DNA of 64,000 nt from Saprospiraceae bacterium (GTDB lineage Bacteria; Bacteroidota; Bacteroidia; Chitinophagales; Saprospiraceae): contig JANQPA010000001.1 in NCBI GenBank assembly GCA_028285545.1, positions 24,749 to 88,748 of the forward strand. The letters run 5' to 3'. This document shows, in pieces, positions 16,623-25,800 of the stretch (position 1 is the stretch's first letter; every line of letters starts with the position of its first letter). The notes under the pieces were generated by a model. It had not been told where the DNA came from and searched no databases. It saw nothing but the letters and a program-made list of their open reading frames with translations. Both the position numbers and the translations under genes were made by a program.

Positions 16623-17896
16623 TATTCATAATTCATTATCGCTATTAGCACTGGATCCTGCCCATTTTTATAATCCTCAAAAGTTAAATCTACCGGGATA
16701 TCAAGTGGCAAATACGGAGCATCTCCTAATTCAGGGTAATGATCTTTAGTACGGTTGGTGACTCCAAATCTGATTTTTGAATTCGGCAATTTATAAGGTT
16801 CGTAATTATCTGCTCCATTAGGTCTGCTGCGATTAGGTTCACCTGCTACCAGGGTCTGAGTATCTCTTTTTAAAAATCCGGCAGTTACGGCAGCCGCAGA
16901 AAAAGTATAACGATCTGTCAGTACAAAGAGTCTGCCTTTTTGATTCAGGCCAGGACGTTTTTTGATTTCCGAAATAATAATTCTTCCTAGCTTATAATTC
17001 CCTCCCCTATTCCGTCGAAGATCTATTATCAATTTTTCGGGTTGTTTTTTGTCTACTTCCTGAAACAATTTAGAAACTGTTTTCTTTAACGAAGGCTGAC
17101 CATCTTGATTTCCAAAGCGATTGCATTTGAAGAACATCGTTTTGCTTTCTTCCAGGTAAGTAAACCAATAGTATTTGCTTCCTTGTTGGGAATAAAGTGG
17201 TGCTTCCTTATCTCCCCTTACAGATTGCCAATCATTTTGGGAAAAGTCAGCAAGTGTTTGGGTGTTTACTTGGAATTCTTCCGTTTTACCCGATTCATCT
17301 TCTAAGGTCAAATTCACCACATTAATGTTTTCAATAATACCCAGGCTTGCTAATAGCTCCGCCCCGGTCATGTAATTAGGGGCTTCCAACAAGAATTCTA
17401 TTTCATTTTCATGAGCCAGATAAGGAATCATTTTCTCATATACGGACTGTACCGAGTGTTGCCCAATCTTAACTAGTTTTTTTCCTAATAAATGTTTGTA
17501 TTCCGGACTGGACAGCACAATGTGCAAATCATTTCCAAAATAATACATCAATAATGGCAGGCGGTGAAAAGCTATAGCACTTTGCAGCAAATTTAATTCA
17601 GTATGACCATCTTTTAGAGCAGCTACCATTTTATTCATCTCGATTACGATTTGATCAGCTGATAGTTGGTCGATATTTTTTTCTAATTGAACCACCTTAT
17701 CATTAAACTGCTTTTTGTTTTGAGGAGTAAAAAAAGCAAATTGATTGTTAATTTTTTGGCTCAAAAAATTCAGGTCTTCCTTCCATTCTTCTGCCTTAAG
17801 CTCTTCAATTTTAGATTGGGCTATACTATCGCAGTTGTTTAAAAGAAAAAAGCCTAACAATAATAATGACAGTCGGAACATTGTTGATTTCATCAT
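16622..17896 (-). CDS. Secreted S41-family peptidase (tail-specific protease-like)
   Basis: 424 aa. The signal region is MMKSTMFRLSLLLLGFFLLN, followed by NCDSIAQ; the LNNC sequence is a poor lipobox, so lipidation is uncertain. The N-terminal helical region contains the S41 hallmark ALKDGHTELN. A PDZ-like middle follows (LGKKLVKIGQHSVQSVYEKM). The catalytic core has KLIIDLRRNRGGNYKLGRII and LTDRYTFSAAAVTAGFLKR, the latter with the candidate nucleophile Ser. S41 enzymes trim C-terminal tails or degrade periplasmic proteins. The last codons lie inside the palindrome that forms the terminator. It is divergent from HTCS-A across a 485-bp spacer. Confidence 0.85.
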   Translation of the reverse strand: MMKSTMFRLSLLLLGFFLLNNCDSIAQSKIEELKAEEWKEDLNFLSQKINNQFAFFTPQNKKQFNDKVVQLEKNIDQLSADQIVIEMNKMVAALKDGHTELNLLQSAIAFHRLPLLMYYFGNDLHIVLSSPEYKHLLGKKLVKIGQHSVQSVYEKMIPYLAHENEIEFLLEAPNYMTGAELLASLGIIENINVVNLTLEDESGKTEEFQVNTQTLADFSQNDWQSVRGDKEAPLYSQQGSKYYWFTYLEESKTMFFKCNRFGNQDGQPSLKKTVSKLFQEVDKKQPEKLIIDLRRNRGGNYKLGRIIISEIKKRPGLNQKGRLFVLTDRYTFSAAAVTAGFLKRDTQTLVAGEPNRSRPNGADNYEPYKLPNSKIRFGVTNRTKDHYPELGDAPYLPLDIPVDLTFEDYKNGQDPVLIAIMNYE

Positions 17897-18022
17897 AATT
17901 TTTTTTCTACAATGATATGTTCAATGGAATCCAACCACCATTTTTACAGCTATTTTCGGGTTCGATCCACTAGGGAAAAACTTTTATTTTTTTTTGAAGG
18001 GCTATGTCCTTTTTTCGGAGAC

Positions 18023-18044
18023 ATGACATGTCTAGACATGTCAT
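18023..18044. repeat. Perfect 22-bp palindrome, copy 1
   Basis: ATGACATGTCT followed directly by its exact complement AGACATGTCAT. It lies in the divergent spacer upstream of HTCS-A. It could be an operator or the stem of a hairpin. Confidence 0.75.
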
Positions 18045-18125
18045 ATGAGCCATTTTCACACATTATACTGTAAATCAACACCTTACCAAATTGCCTATAA
18101 GAGGATATGTCCTTATTTTTTGGAC

Positions 18126-18147
18126 ATGTCATGTCTAAACATGACAT
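18126..18147. repeat. 22-bp palindrome, copy 2
   Basis: ATGTCATGT, CTAA, ACATGACAT: 9-bp perfect arms, same length and base content as copy 1 and exactly 103 bp downstream. Both copies are preceded by TATGTCCTT plus a T-tract, so the spacer contains a duplicated unit. Confidence 0.7.
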
Positions 18148-18297
18148 ATCTTAGTTTTTCGCCAGCCATCTGTAAAAATAAAAGGCTTGAATTGCCTTTG
18201 TATAACTTAATTACTTAATTTGGAAAAAGATTCGATGAACAGGTTTCAGGTCTAAAATCAATGGAGAAAATCACCTTTTACCTATATTTAAATAAAG

Positions 18298-18305
18298 TAC
18301 ATTTG
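18298..18305 (+). promoter_or_regulatory. Candidate -7 element for HTCS-A
   Basis: TACATTTG matches the Bacteroidota -7 consensus TAnnTTTG exactly, 77 nt before the ATG. No convincing -33 TTG partner was found. Confidence 0.4.
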
Positions 18306-18337
18306 TTTATAATTTTAGAATATTATTTCTAAGTCTT

Positions 18338-18357
18338 AACCTCTCTAGGCAGAGGTT
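18338..18357 (+). promoter_or_regulatory. Leader hairpin before HTCS-A
   Basis: AACCTCT, CTAGGC, AGAGGTT: a perfect 7-bp stem ending 24 nt upstream of the start codon. It may affect translation. The HTCS-B and HTCS-C leaders also carry an AGAG...CTCT pairing just before the start. Confidence 0.4.
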
Positions 18358-18381
18358 TATGTAAACAGAATAAATCTGGTG

Positions 18382-21300
18382 ATGATGGTTTGGGCTGTTC
18401 GCTTTTTTTTGCTGATTTGTTGTTGTTTCCTTTGGATAGGTTCCTATCCACAAACAATTATTTCAAGGGAAACACTTCCCTCTCCTTCCATAGCTTCATT
18501 GAATCTCTTTGGATTAAGTGAAGGGCTCCCCATCAATTGTCTGGAAAAAGTGATTTTAGATAGTAAAGGCAGACTTTGGCTTAATCCTTGTTTTCACAAT
18601 ACAACAAAGAGGGGACTTAATTTCTTTCAGTATGATGGTGAGAAATCCATCTACTTTGATTTTCAACCTGATGGGTCAAGAGAAAAAGAAGCTTTTTCCT
18701 GGTATGCTCGGGGAGAAACTTCACAAGGATTTCTTTTTGGAAAAGAGTATCTTCAATCAATCGTCTTTTTTTGGCATCCGGACACCAGGCAACAGCATTT
18801 TTTTTACTTTGAAGAATCGGAGCAAATTTTGAATATAGAGGCGGAACCCGAAGGAACAGTCTTAGTTCTCGTTCTCCATGAGCATACCTATCGTATTTAT
18901 CGCTTAGCAAGAGAGGGGAAACAGGTTTTAGGAGAAATCACTCTAGAATTTAAGGAAGCCCTCAATTATAACTATCCACATCCCTTGGTTTTGATTAATC
19001 ATCAAATTTTGTTTCTGCATCAGACTGATGGCCTGGTTTCGCTTGATCTTAATCAAAATACCATGCAATTCAAGTCATGGGAAGAATTGACAGGTGATCA
19101 ACCGATGCAAAGGTATATTTATGATATAATGGGTGGCGCACTCAGTTGGCAAATGGTAAGCTATGCTAAGAATTCTGTGTTTTTATATTTAGGAATGAAA
19201 AATGGCTTTTTCAGTCTTGATTTAAGCACTTTTCAACTCACCCCTCATCAAGTTTTCAATCCAGTATTTTTTTCACATCCCATCCTAGATAATTTGCAAG
19301 TACGGTTAACACAAGATCAAAAAAATAATATCCTGATCAATCTGGGCTACCATTATGAATTTGCTGCAAAGAAAAAAAACACCAGAGATTATGCCTATCT
19401 GATAGATCATCGTGGGCAGATTCATAATTACTCTTTATTGGTTGAAAAAATAAGTAATAGTGCAGAGTATGAGGGGATACCATCATGGGATGGACATTAT
19501 TTTAGCCATGATTTTCAGCGCCAATTAGGCTGGTCTTCTTTGGGAGGTATGGTTTTAGTTGAACTTCAGTTGGAATTTGACATTCAGGCCTTTTCATTAA
19601 ATAAGGGTACCAGAGCAATTGCTTTTTTGGATAGTCTTAACTTAATGGTCAACACAGATGGGCCAAGCTTAATCCTGAATTTAAAGGATGGTTCTTATGA
19701 TTTTTTTCAACCACCAGACTCTAGTCTGCGAATTCTTACATCTGTGCAACAAACAAAGGATCAGCATTTATGGATGACCAATCGCTTGGGGACACTGCAT
19801 AGATATGATCTTGTCAAGAAAGAGCCAGATATTTTTCCTATTGGATTGGATTTTGAAAAATTCATTTTTATAAATGAAACGGAAGTCGCTCTTTTTTCTA
19901 TGGAAGGACAGTTTTTCATCTATGACATCAAAACCAGAACTAAAAGACCCTATTTCATTGAAGGTGTTCCATTTAGTGTCAATAGTGTGGTTAAGGATCT
20001 TCTTTTAGAATCTGATAGTTTGCTATGGGTTGCCACTCAACGTGGTCTTTGGTCTGTTGATTTACTTAACCATCAAAGCAAACATTTTGACCAAGTAGAT
20101 ATTTTGAAGGATGCCAACATCATGTGTATTAATCAAGGAAAAAACAGAGAGCTCTGGTTAGGCACCGCTCAAGATGGAGTTTTAATCTTTTCTCCGGGTT
20201 CTCAAAAAATAAGCCAAATTGCCAAATTGAATGGTCTTTCTCATAATACTGTGGCTGGAATACTAACCGATAATAGCTTCAATAGGTGGGTTTCTACTTT
20301 CGATGGTTTAACGGTCATCTCTCCAGAAGAAGAGGTATTATTTGAAATAAGAGAAGAGAATGGATTAACCCATAATGAGTTTAATATTACCTCATACAAA
20401 AAGCTTCCGGATGGAAAGCTGGCATTTGGAGGCATAAAAGGAATTAATATTCTAAACCCAAATGAGATATTAAGAGAGTATATTCAGAATGAGTCGCCTA
20501 AAATTTTTCTGACTGAAATAGAATTTTTTGATAAAAAAACCAATAAAGATCAAGTTTATAAAGGTTCTTTTAGGCAGCAGGGTTCTCTTCAAATTCCAGC
20601 AGCCAACAGATATTTGACCTTGGATTTTGCTATTTCTGATTATATTGAATTCGCTCAACATACCTATTCTTATCGAATCCTACCCTTAAAATCAACTAAA
20701 AATATTGATAACACTAATCCTTGGACAAATCTTGGCCCCGTATCTGAATTAAGCCTCAACAATCTACCTGTTGGAGATTGGCTTGTCCAAATACGGGGAG
20801 TTGACCATAAGGGGAATAAGGTCGAATTTCCTTTGGAAATCCCCATTCATGTAGATGATTTTTTTTATAACAAATGGTGGTTCTATGTGCTTTGTGCCCT
20901 CCCCTTCTTATTTGGAGGATGGATTTGGATTCAGCGAATTCTTACCGAACGCAAACGATTAAAGATCGAAGTAGAAAAAAGGACCGAACAAATCAGGCAA
21001 GACAAGGAAATTATTGCCAAGCAAGTAGAAGAACTTCAACAAGTTGATGAGGTAAAATCCAGGTTTTTCACGAATATTTCTCATGAACTTCGTACCCCAC
21101 TGACCATCATCAGTGGGATGTCCAACAAAATCTATCAAAATCCGGATCAATGGGTAACCCAAGGAACCAAAATGATCAGTCGAAATGCCGATGAACTTTT
21201 AAACCTGGTTAATCAGATTTTGGATTTAAGAAAATTGGAGGCTGGCAAGTTAAAACCAGAATTGATCCATGGAGATATCATTCCTTTTATCAATTATATT

Positions 21301-22626
21301 TTCGAATCTTTTCATTCCATGGGTGAAGGCAAGGAAATCCAGCTTAAATTTCTGTCTGAATCTGATGAATTGTTTATGGATCATGATCCTAAAATGATTT
21401 TGCGAATTGTGTCCAACTTACTGTCCAATGCCATCAAATATTCAAATACTGGTGGCAAAGTTACCCTAAAGCTAGAGACGGTTTCTAATCATGAAAGCCT
21501 GGATGTCGGAACGCCCGAAAGCCTTAAGATCATGGTACAAGATGAGGGTCTTGGCATACCTGAAGATCAACTTCCCTATATATTTGATCGCTTTTACCAA
21601 GTGGATGATTCTTCTACCCGAAAAGGAGAAGGGACGGGCATTGGTTTATCCCTAATACGGGAGTTGATCAAATTATTAAATGGAAGAATTGAAGTGGAAA
21701 GCAGAGTAGGTGAAGGAAGCAGTTTTTTTGTTTATTTGCCTATACACCACCAAAGTCCCAAAGCTTCAGAAAGCCCTCAGTTAAAGGTACTTCTACCCAA
21801 TTCCACACGGGAAGAAGAAATCTTAGCAACTACTGATAATATGGATACCGGGATAGATTTACCCAATTTATTAATCATAGAAGACAATTCAGATGTAAGG
21901 CAATACCTGACCATCTGTCTGGAAGGGCATTATACCTTGTCGTATGCTGTAAATGGAGAAGTTGGCATCGAAAAAGCCTTGGAAGAAGTACCCGATATCA
22001 TTATTAGTGATGTCATGATGCCTAAAAAAGATGGTTATGAAGTATGTGATACCTTAAAAAAAGATGTACGCACCAGTCATATTCCCATCATAATGCTTAC
22101 CGCCAAATCAGATGCGGATTCCAGGATCAGCGGATTGGAAGTAGGTGCTGATGCCTATCTTTCCAAACCTTTTAATGAACTGGAGCTGTTTGTCAGACTG
22201 GAAAAACTACTGGAAATCAGGAAGACTTTACAGAATCGATACAAATCAATGGATACACTTGCAATTTCTGAAAGCCACCCTAACAAGCAGGAAGACGCTT
22301 TTATTTTGGAGGTGCAAGATATTATCCAGCAAAATCTTTCAGATGAAACCTTTGGCATTGCTGAACTTTGCCGCTCCATCGGGATGAGCAGAACCCAATT
22401 ACACAATAAACTTAAATCCCTGACCGGCAGGTCCACCTCTCATTATATCCGCTCCATTCGAATACACAAGGCCAAAGACATGTTAGCCAACGATCCAAGT
22501 CTTAACATCACTGATATTGCTTTTGAAGTAGGCTTTTCTAATCTAAAATATTTTTCCAAAGTATTCTCTGAAGAAATCGGCAATTCTCCTTCTAATTATC
22601 GAAAAAATCTCCATTCGGAACAATAA
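18382..22626 (+). CDS. Hybrid two-component system regulator, HTCS-A
   Basis: 1414 aa. The signal peptide MMVWAVRFFLLICCCFLWIG is followed by a periplasmic two-component propeller (~30-740; examples INCLEKVILDSKGRLWLNP and NSFNRWVSTFDGLTVISP) and a Y_Y_Y domain (~740-825). The membrane segment is at ~832-851 (WWFYVLCALPFLFGGWIWIQ). HisKA has SHELRTPLT (His901), and the ATPase domain has LLSNAIKYS and GEGTGIGLSLIREL. The receiver has IIISDVMMPKKDGYEV (Asp1210), and the AraC-type double HTH is at ~1310-1414. All catalytic residues are present. HTCS proteins usually sense glycans and control utilisation loci; here the neighbours are giant surface proteins. The stop codon lies inside the first 21-bp repeat of the downstream module. 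The start could also be GTG 18379 or ATG 18385. Confidence 0.95.
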   Translation: MMVWAVRFFLLICCCFLWIGSYPQTIISRETLPSPSIASLNLFGLSEGLPINCLEKVILDSKGRLWLNPCFHNTTKRGLNFFQYDGEKSIYFDFQPDGSREKEAFSWYARGETSQGFLFGKEYLQSIVFFWHPDTRQQHFFYFEESEQILNIEAEPEGTVLVLVLHEHTYRIYRLAREGKQVLGEITLEFKEALNYNYPHPLVLINHQILFLHQTDGLVSLDLNQNTMQFKSWEELTGDQPMQRYIYDIMGGALSWQMVSYAKNSVFLYLGMKNGFFSLDLSTFQLTPHQVFNPVFFSHPILDNLQVRLTQDQKNNILINLGYHYEFAAKKKNTRDYAYLIDHRGQIHNYSLLVEKISNSAEYEGIPSWDGHYFSHDFQRQLGWSSLGGMVLVELQLEFDIQAFSLNKGTRAIAFLDSLNLMVNTDGPSLILNLKDGSYDFFQPPDSSLRILTSVQQTKDQHLWMTNRLGTLHRYDLVKKEPDIFPIGLDFEKFIFINETEVALFSMEGQFFIYDIKTRTKRPYFIEGVPFSVNSVVKDLLLESDSLLWVATQRGLWSVDLLNHQSKHFDQVDILKDANIMCINQGKNRELWLGTAQDGVLIFSPGSQKISQIAKLNGLSHNTVAGILTDNSFNRWVSTFDGLTVISPEEEVLFEIREENGLTHNEFNITSYKKLPDGKLAFGGIKGINILNPNEILREYIQNESPKIFLTEIEFFDKKTNKDQVYKGSFRQQGSLQIPAANRYLTLDFAISDYIEFAQHTYSYRILPLKSTKNIDNTNPWTNLGPVSELSLNNLPVGDWLVQIRGVDHKGNKVEFPLEIPIHVDDFFYNKWWFYVLCALPFLFGGWIWIQRILTERKRLKIEVEKRTEQIRQDKEIIAKQVEELQQVDEVKSRFFTNISHELRTPLTIISGMSNKIYQNPDQWVTQGTKMISRNADELLNLVNQILDLRKLEAGKLKPELIHGDIIPFINYIFESFHSMGEGKEIQLKFLSESDELFMDHDPKMILRIVSNLLSNAIKYSNTGGKVTLKLETVSNHESLDVGTPESLKIMVQDEGLGIPEDQLPYIFDRFYQVDDSSTRKGEGTGIGLSLIRELIKLLNGRIEVESRVGEGSSFFVYLPIHHQSPKASESPQLKVLLPNSTREEEILATTDNMDTGIDLPNLLIIEDNSDVRQYLTICLEGHYTLSYAVNGEVGIEKALEEVPDIIISDVMMPKKDGYEVCDTLKKDVRTSHIPIIMLTAKSDADSRISGLEVGADAYLSKPFNELELFVRLEKLLEIRKTLQNRYKSMDTLAISESHPNKQEDAFILEVQDIIQQNLSDETFGIAELCRSIGMSRTQLHNKLKSLTGRSTSHYIRSIRIHKAKDMLANDPSLNITDIAFEVGFSNLKYFSKVFSEEIGNSPSNYRKNLHSEQ

Positions 22627-22681
22627 GGAGAACATTCGGAACAATAAGGAGAACTCTCCTTTTTTATTCGCCACACCTTTG
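22613..22681 (+). promoter_or_regulatory. Direct-repeat promoter module A (before giant protein 1A)
   Basis: Two identical abutting 21-bp direct repeats (22613-22633 and 22634-22654; each begins ATTCGGAACAATAAGG), 22 bp, then CTTTG (22677-22681, part of CACCTTTG, a Bacteroidota-type -7 element). The geometry is the same as in five other modules in the window but the repeat sequence is different. It is inferred to be the HTCS-A binding site driving the gene at 22816. The first repeat overlaps the HTCS-A stop codon. Confidence 0.7.
22646..22665 (+). terminator. Small intrinsic terminator of HTCS-A
   Basis: AAGGAG, AACT, CTCCTT, then TTTT: a 6-bp stem with a 4-nt loop and a T-tract 20 nt after the stop. 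It overlaps the second operator repeat, so terminator and activator site share bases. Confidence 0.55.
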
Positions 22682-22791
22682 TTGACATAAGCAATCAACA
22701 ACTTCTATCTTTTTGATTATCAAAAACTTGTCTTTCTTTTCTTACAAGCTTAAAAAGGAAGCTTAGCTGATTTTTCTAAACACAAAAAACT

Positions 22792-22819
22792 ACTTAACAA
22801 TCTAAATTTTTTCTCATGC
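22792..22819 (+). promoter_or_regulatory. Conserved translation leader of giant protein 1A
   Basis: The 28 bases ending at the start codon (CTTAACAATCTAAA, T-tract, CTCATGC) are identical to those before the paralogue at 41020, although the surrounding leaders differ. This fixes the start codon and suggests selection or recent exchange. Confidence 0.7.
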
Positions 22820-25800
22820 TATATTTAATCAACAAAAGGATACTGCTCCTTTGCCTAATTATTATTGCAGCCATTTATTCAGGCAAAACTCAAAGTAATC
22901 TAATTCCAGATGGTAATCCTCATACCGTTTTTTATAATGGAAATAACCAGGTGCAAGAGTTTAAAATCCCCAATGACATTAGCCAGGGACGGATCTATCT
23001 TGAAACCTTTGGCGGTGATGGAGGAGCAAAATCGAATAAAGATGACGATAAAGTGAAAGCTAAAGGTGGACAGGGAGCCCAAATGGGGGCCTGGTTCGAA
23101 ATTGGTACTGGTGCCAATAAAATTCCTCCGGGAGCCACAGTACTATTTATCATTGGAGAGAAAGGTGATAACGCTGCATTAGCAGGTAGTGGAGCAGGAG
23201 GAGGAGGAGGAGGAAGTGGTCTTTTTTTCCAGGAATCAAACGGTCAATGGACACTCCTTGTGGTTGCAGGCGGTGGACAGGGAGGTGCAGGTTCAAAAAA
23301 CGATGGTCTTCCTGGAGAAACCTTTGGCTGCGTAAATAAACTTTCAGATCATCGAGGCCAGGATGTCCATTGTGTAGTTCAGGGACCTTATAGTTCTGTT
23401 TTTTCATGTGGTACAGGTGGCGGTGCCTTATTTGATGGTGTCGGTCAAAAATATTACCCTCCAGATTCTGATAAGCCTTCATCATGTTCTTCATGCACTG
23501 CAGGCAAAAGAGGTTGGCCTGGTGCCAATAATATTCCTACTAATAACGTAAAACCTACTGGTGGGCAGGGAGGATCCTGCGGAGGTGATAAGTGGATCGG
23601 TGGAGGTTTTGGTTTTGGTGGAGGTGAAGCAGGAAAAGTATATAGCACTACTCCTGCCTCCGGAGGAGGATTTACCTCAGGCACTGGGACCGGTGGGGGC
23701 AGTTACATTAACCCAAATATGAAAATGACTCAATATTTCGAAACCCGTGTGCGTCACAGTTCAACAGAAGACCCTCAGCATGGAAAGGCCATCTATCAAA
23801 TTATTCCAGATCCTAAAGCAGTTTGTAATGATTTGACTCTTGAGATTAAAGGTCCTGGAAACCTAGTTGTTCCAGTAGTCGACCTAGCTAAAAATTCTTA
23901 CACCACTCTTTTAGGAGAACCCCTTTCTTTTACTACACCTACAGGCCTTGAAAACGGCACCATACTTTTGTTTAACTGCGGAAATGTGGGCACACACCAA
24001 TATGATATAACAGTAGAGGGATTGGTTACTGGCTATACCAGTGAATGTACGTCTAATGTCACCGTTGTATCTCCAAACCCTGTTGTAAAATGCCGAGATA
24101 TCACCGTAAATACTGATGAAAATGGGTCCTTAACTTTACAACCTGAACAGGTATTAGATGAATATTTAACCTTCTGTGGTCCATCTGAATCTGCCATGCT
24201 ATCGCTCGATAAAAATAATTTCACCTATGATTGTGCAGAGGGAGGCCCAAAAACAGAAACAGTAATACTTAACGCTGACGACGGAGTAGGCAATACCTCG
24301 AGTTGTACCAGTACGGTTACTATTAATGTAGGAGACAATTCGAAACAGACTTTAAGTTGCCGCAATATTGAAGTTACTACTGATGAATTTGGAAATGCCC
24401 CCTTAGATCCCAAGCAATTGATGGAAAGTTATTCAAATGCCTGCGGCAGTCTTGAGCCACATACATTATCAGTGGGTTATACTTATTTAAAATATAATTG
24501 TGCCGAAGGAGGCCCTGTAATAGAAACAGTTGGGCTACATGCTCAGTCCGAACATTTAGGAATTTGGTCGCATTGTAACAGTCAGGTCACTGTAAATTTT
24601 CCGGAATTTAACCATAAAATTAAATGTTACGATATTGAAGTATCTGCAAAAAGTGATGGGACCCTTTCTATAAACCCTAGTTGGATCTTAAGGGACTATA
24701 TCAATCCTTGCGGTGCCCAAAATCCTACTAAATTATGGCTTGATGAAGACTTTTTCACCTTTACTTGTGAAGAAGGAAATAGTGCCTCCAGAAGCGTAGT
24801 ATTAACTGCTGAAAATGAAAATGGGGAAACAGTAAGCTGTTCTAGTATGGTTACTGTAAATTTAGATCATCTGGGAGAACTACCGGCCTCTTGTAAGCCA
24901 GCCGCAGTCCAGGTCAATCCTGGAGAAACAATTACCCTACCGGCATCAGCCCTCGATAACAATTCTTCTTTATTATGCGATAAGAACTCCTATCAGTTTG
25001 GCGAAAGCAATCTTAAACTACAAGTTCATACCGATGGTTTTAATGGTGATCTAAGCTGGTCTATTACCAGTGTGGACGGAAATACAGTTTTTGCCGAAAG
25101 GCCCAGCTACCCGCATAAAAGAACCTCTTTTGGTTTAAATTCTTATGAAACTGATTTTCTAGAAAATATTCAACTCCCTCCTGGTTGTTACCGATTCAAT
25201 TGGACAGATAGTCATGGTGATGGTTTTTGGTGTGTCGGTAATGATATTGGATTTTATCGCCTGACCGATGTGGATGGTAATGTCTTAGCTTATGGAGAGT
25301 GCAGTGCCATTGGAAGTGGACAAAACACTGAGTTTTGTGTTACCGCAGATACCTACAAAGATGTTATGACATTCGATTGTAGCAATCCTGGTGTTTACAG
25401 AGTGGGATTGATTGCAATAGCTGAGAACGGGTCAACTTCAAGTTGCCAAACCACTATTACGGTTAATGGCGGGCCTACTGCTATTTGTCAGCCTGTAACT
25501 GTTCAGATTGATAATGAGGGACAAGCCAGCCTATCCGCAACTGATTTGGATGGAGGGTCTTTTAGTGATTGTGGAAATATTGTATCCTACCAATTAGGAG
25601 GCAGTCAAATAAATCTGACCATTCAATCCGACGGGGCTAACGAAGACATCAGCTGGACCATTACCAGCCTGGATGGAAGTCAGATCTTCGCTCAAAATTC
25701 CAGTTATGGTGATGGCTTTGAATTCTTAGAAAGCATTAACATTCCTGCTGGCTGTTATATGTTCAACTGGATGGATAGTAAAGGGGATGGATTTGCTTGT

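Larger units (their letters stand above)
17897..18381. other. Non-coding divergent spacer between S41 peptidase and HTCS-A
   Basis: 485 nt. It contains two 22-bp palindromes (18023-18044 and 18126-18147), each preceded by TATGTCCTT and a T-tract, a candidate -7 element TACATTTG (18298-18305) and a short leader hairpin (18338-18357). The small minus-strand open frame over the palindromes has no protein-like features. Confidence 0.65.

Noticed and set aside
17950..18147. 65-aa minus-strand open frame upstream of HTCS-A
   Set aside because: The frame is made of the two palindromes (MSxxDMTCPKN repeated as MSRHVMSPKK), so its apparent repeat is DNA symmetry rather than protein.
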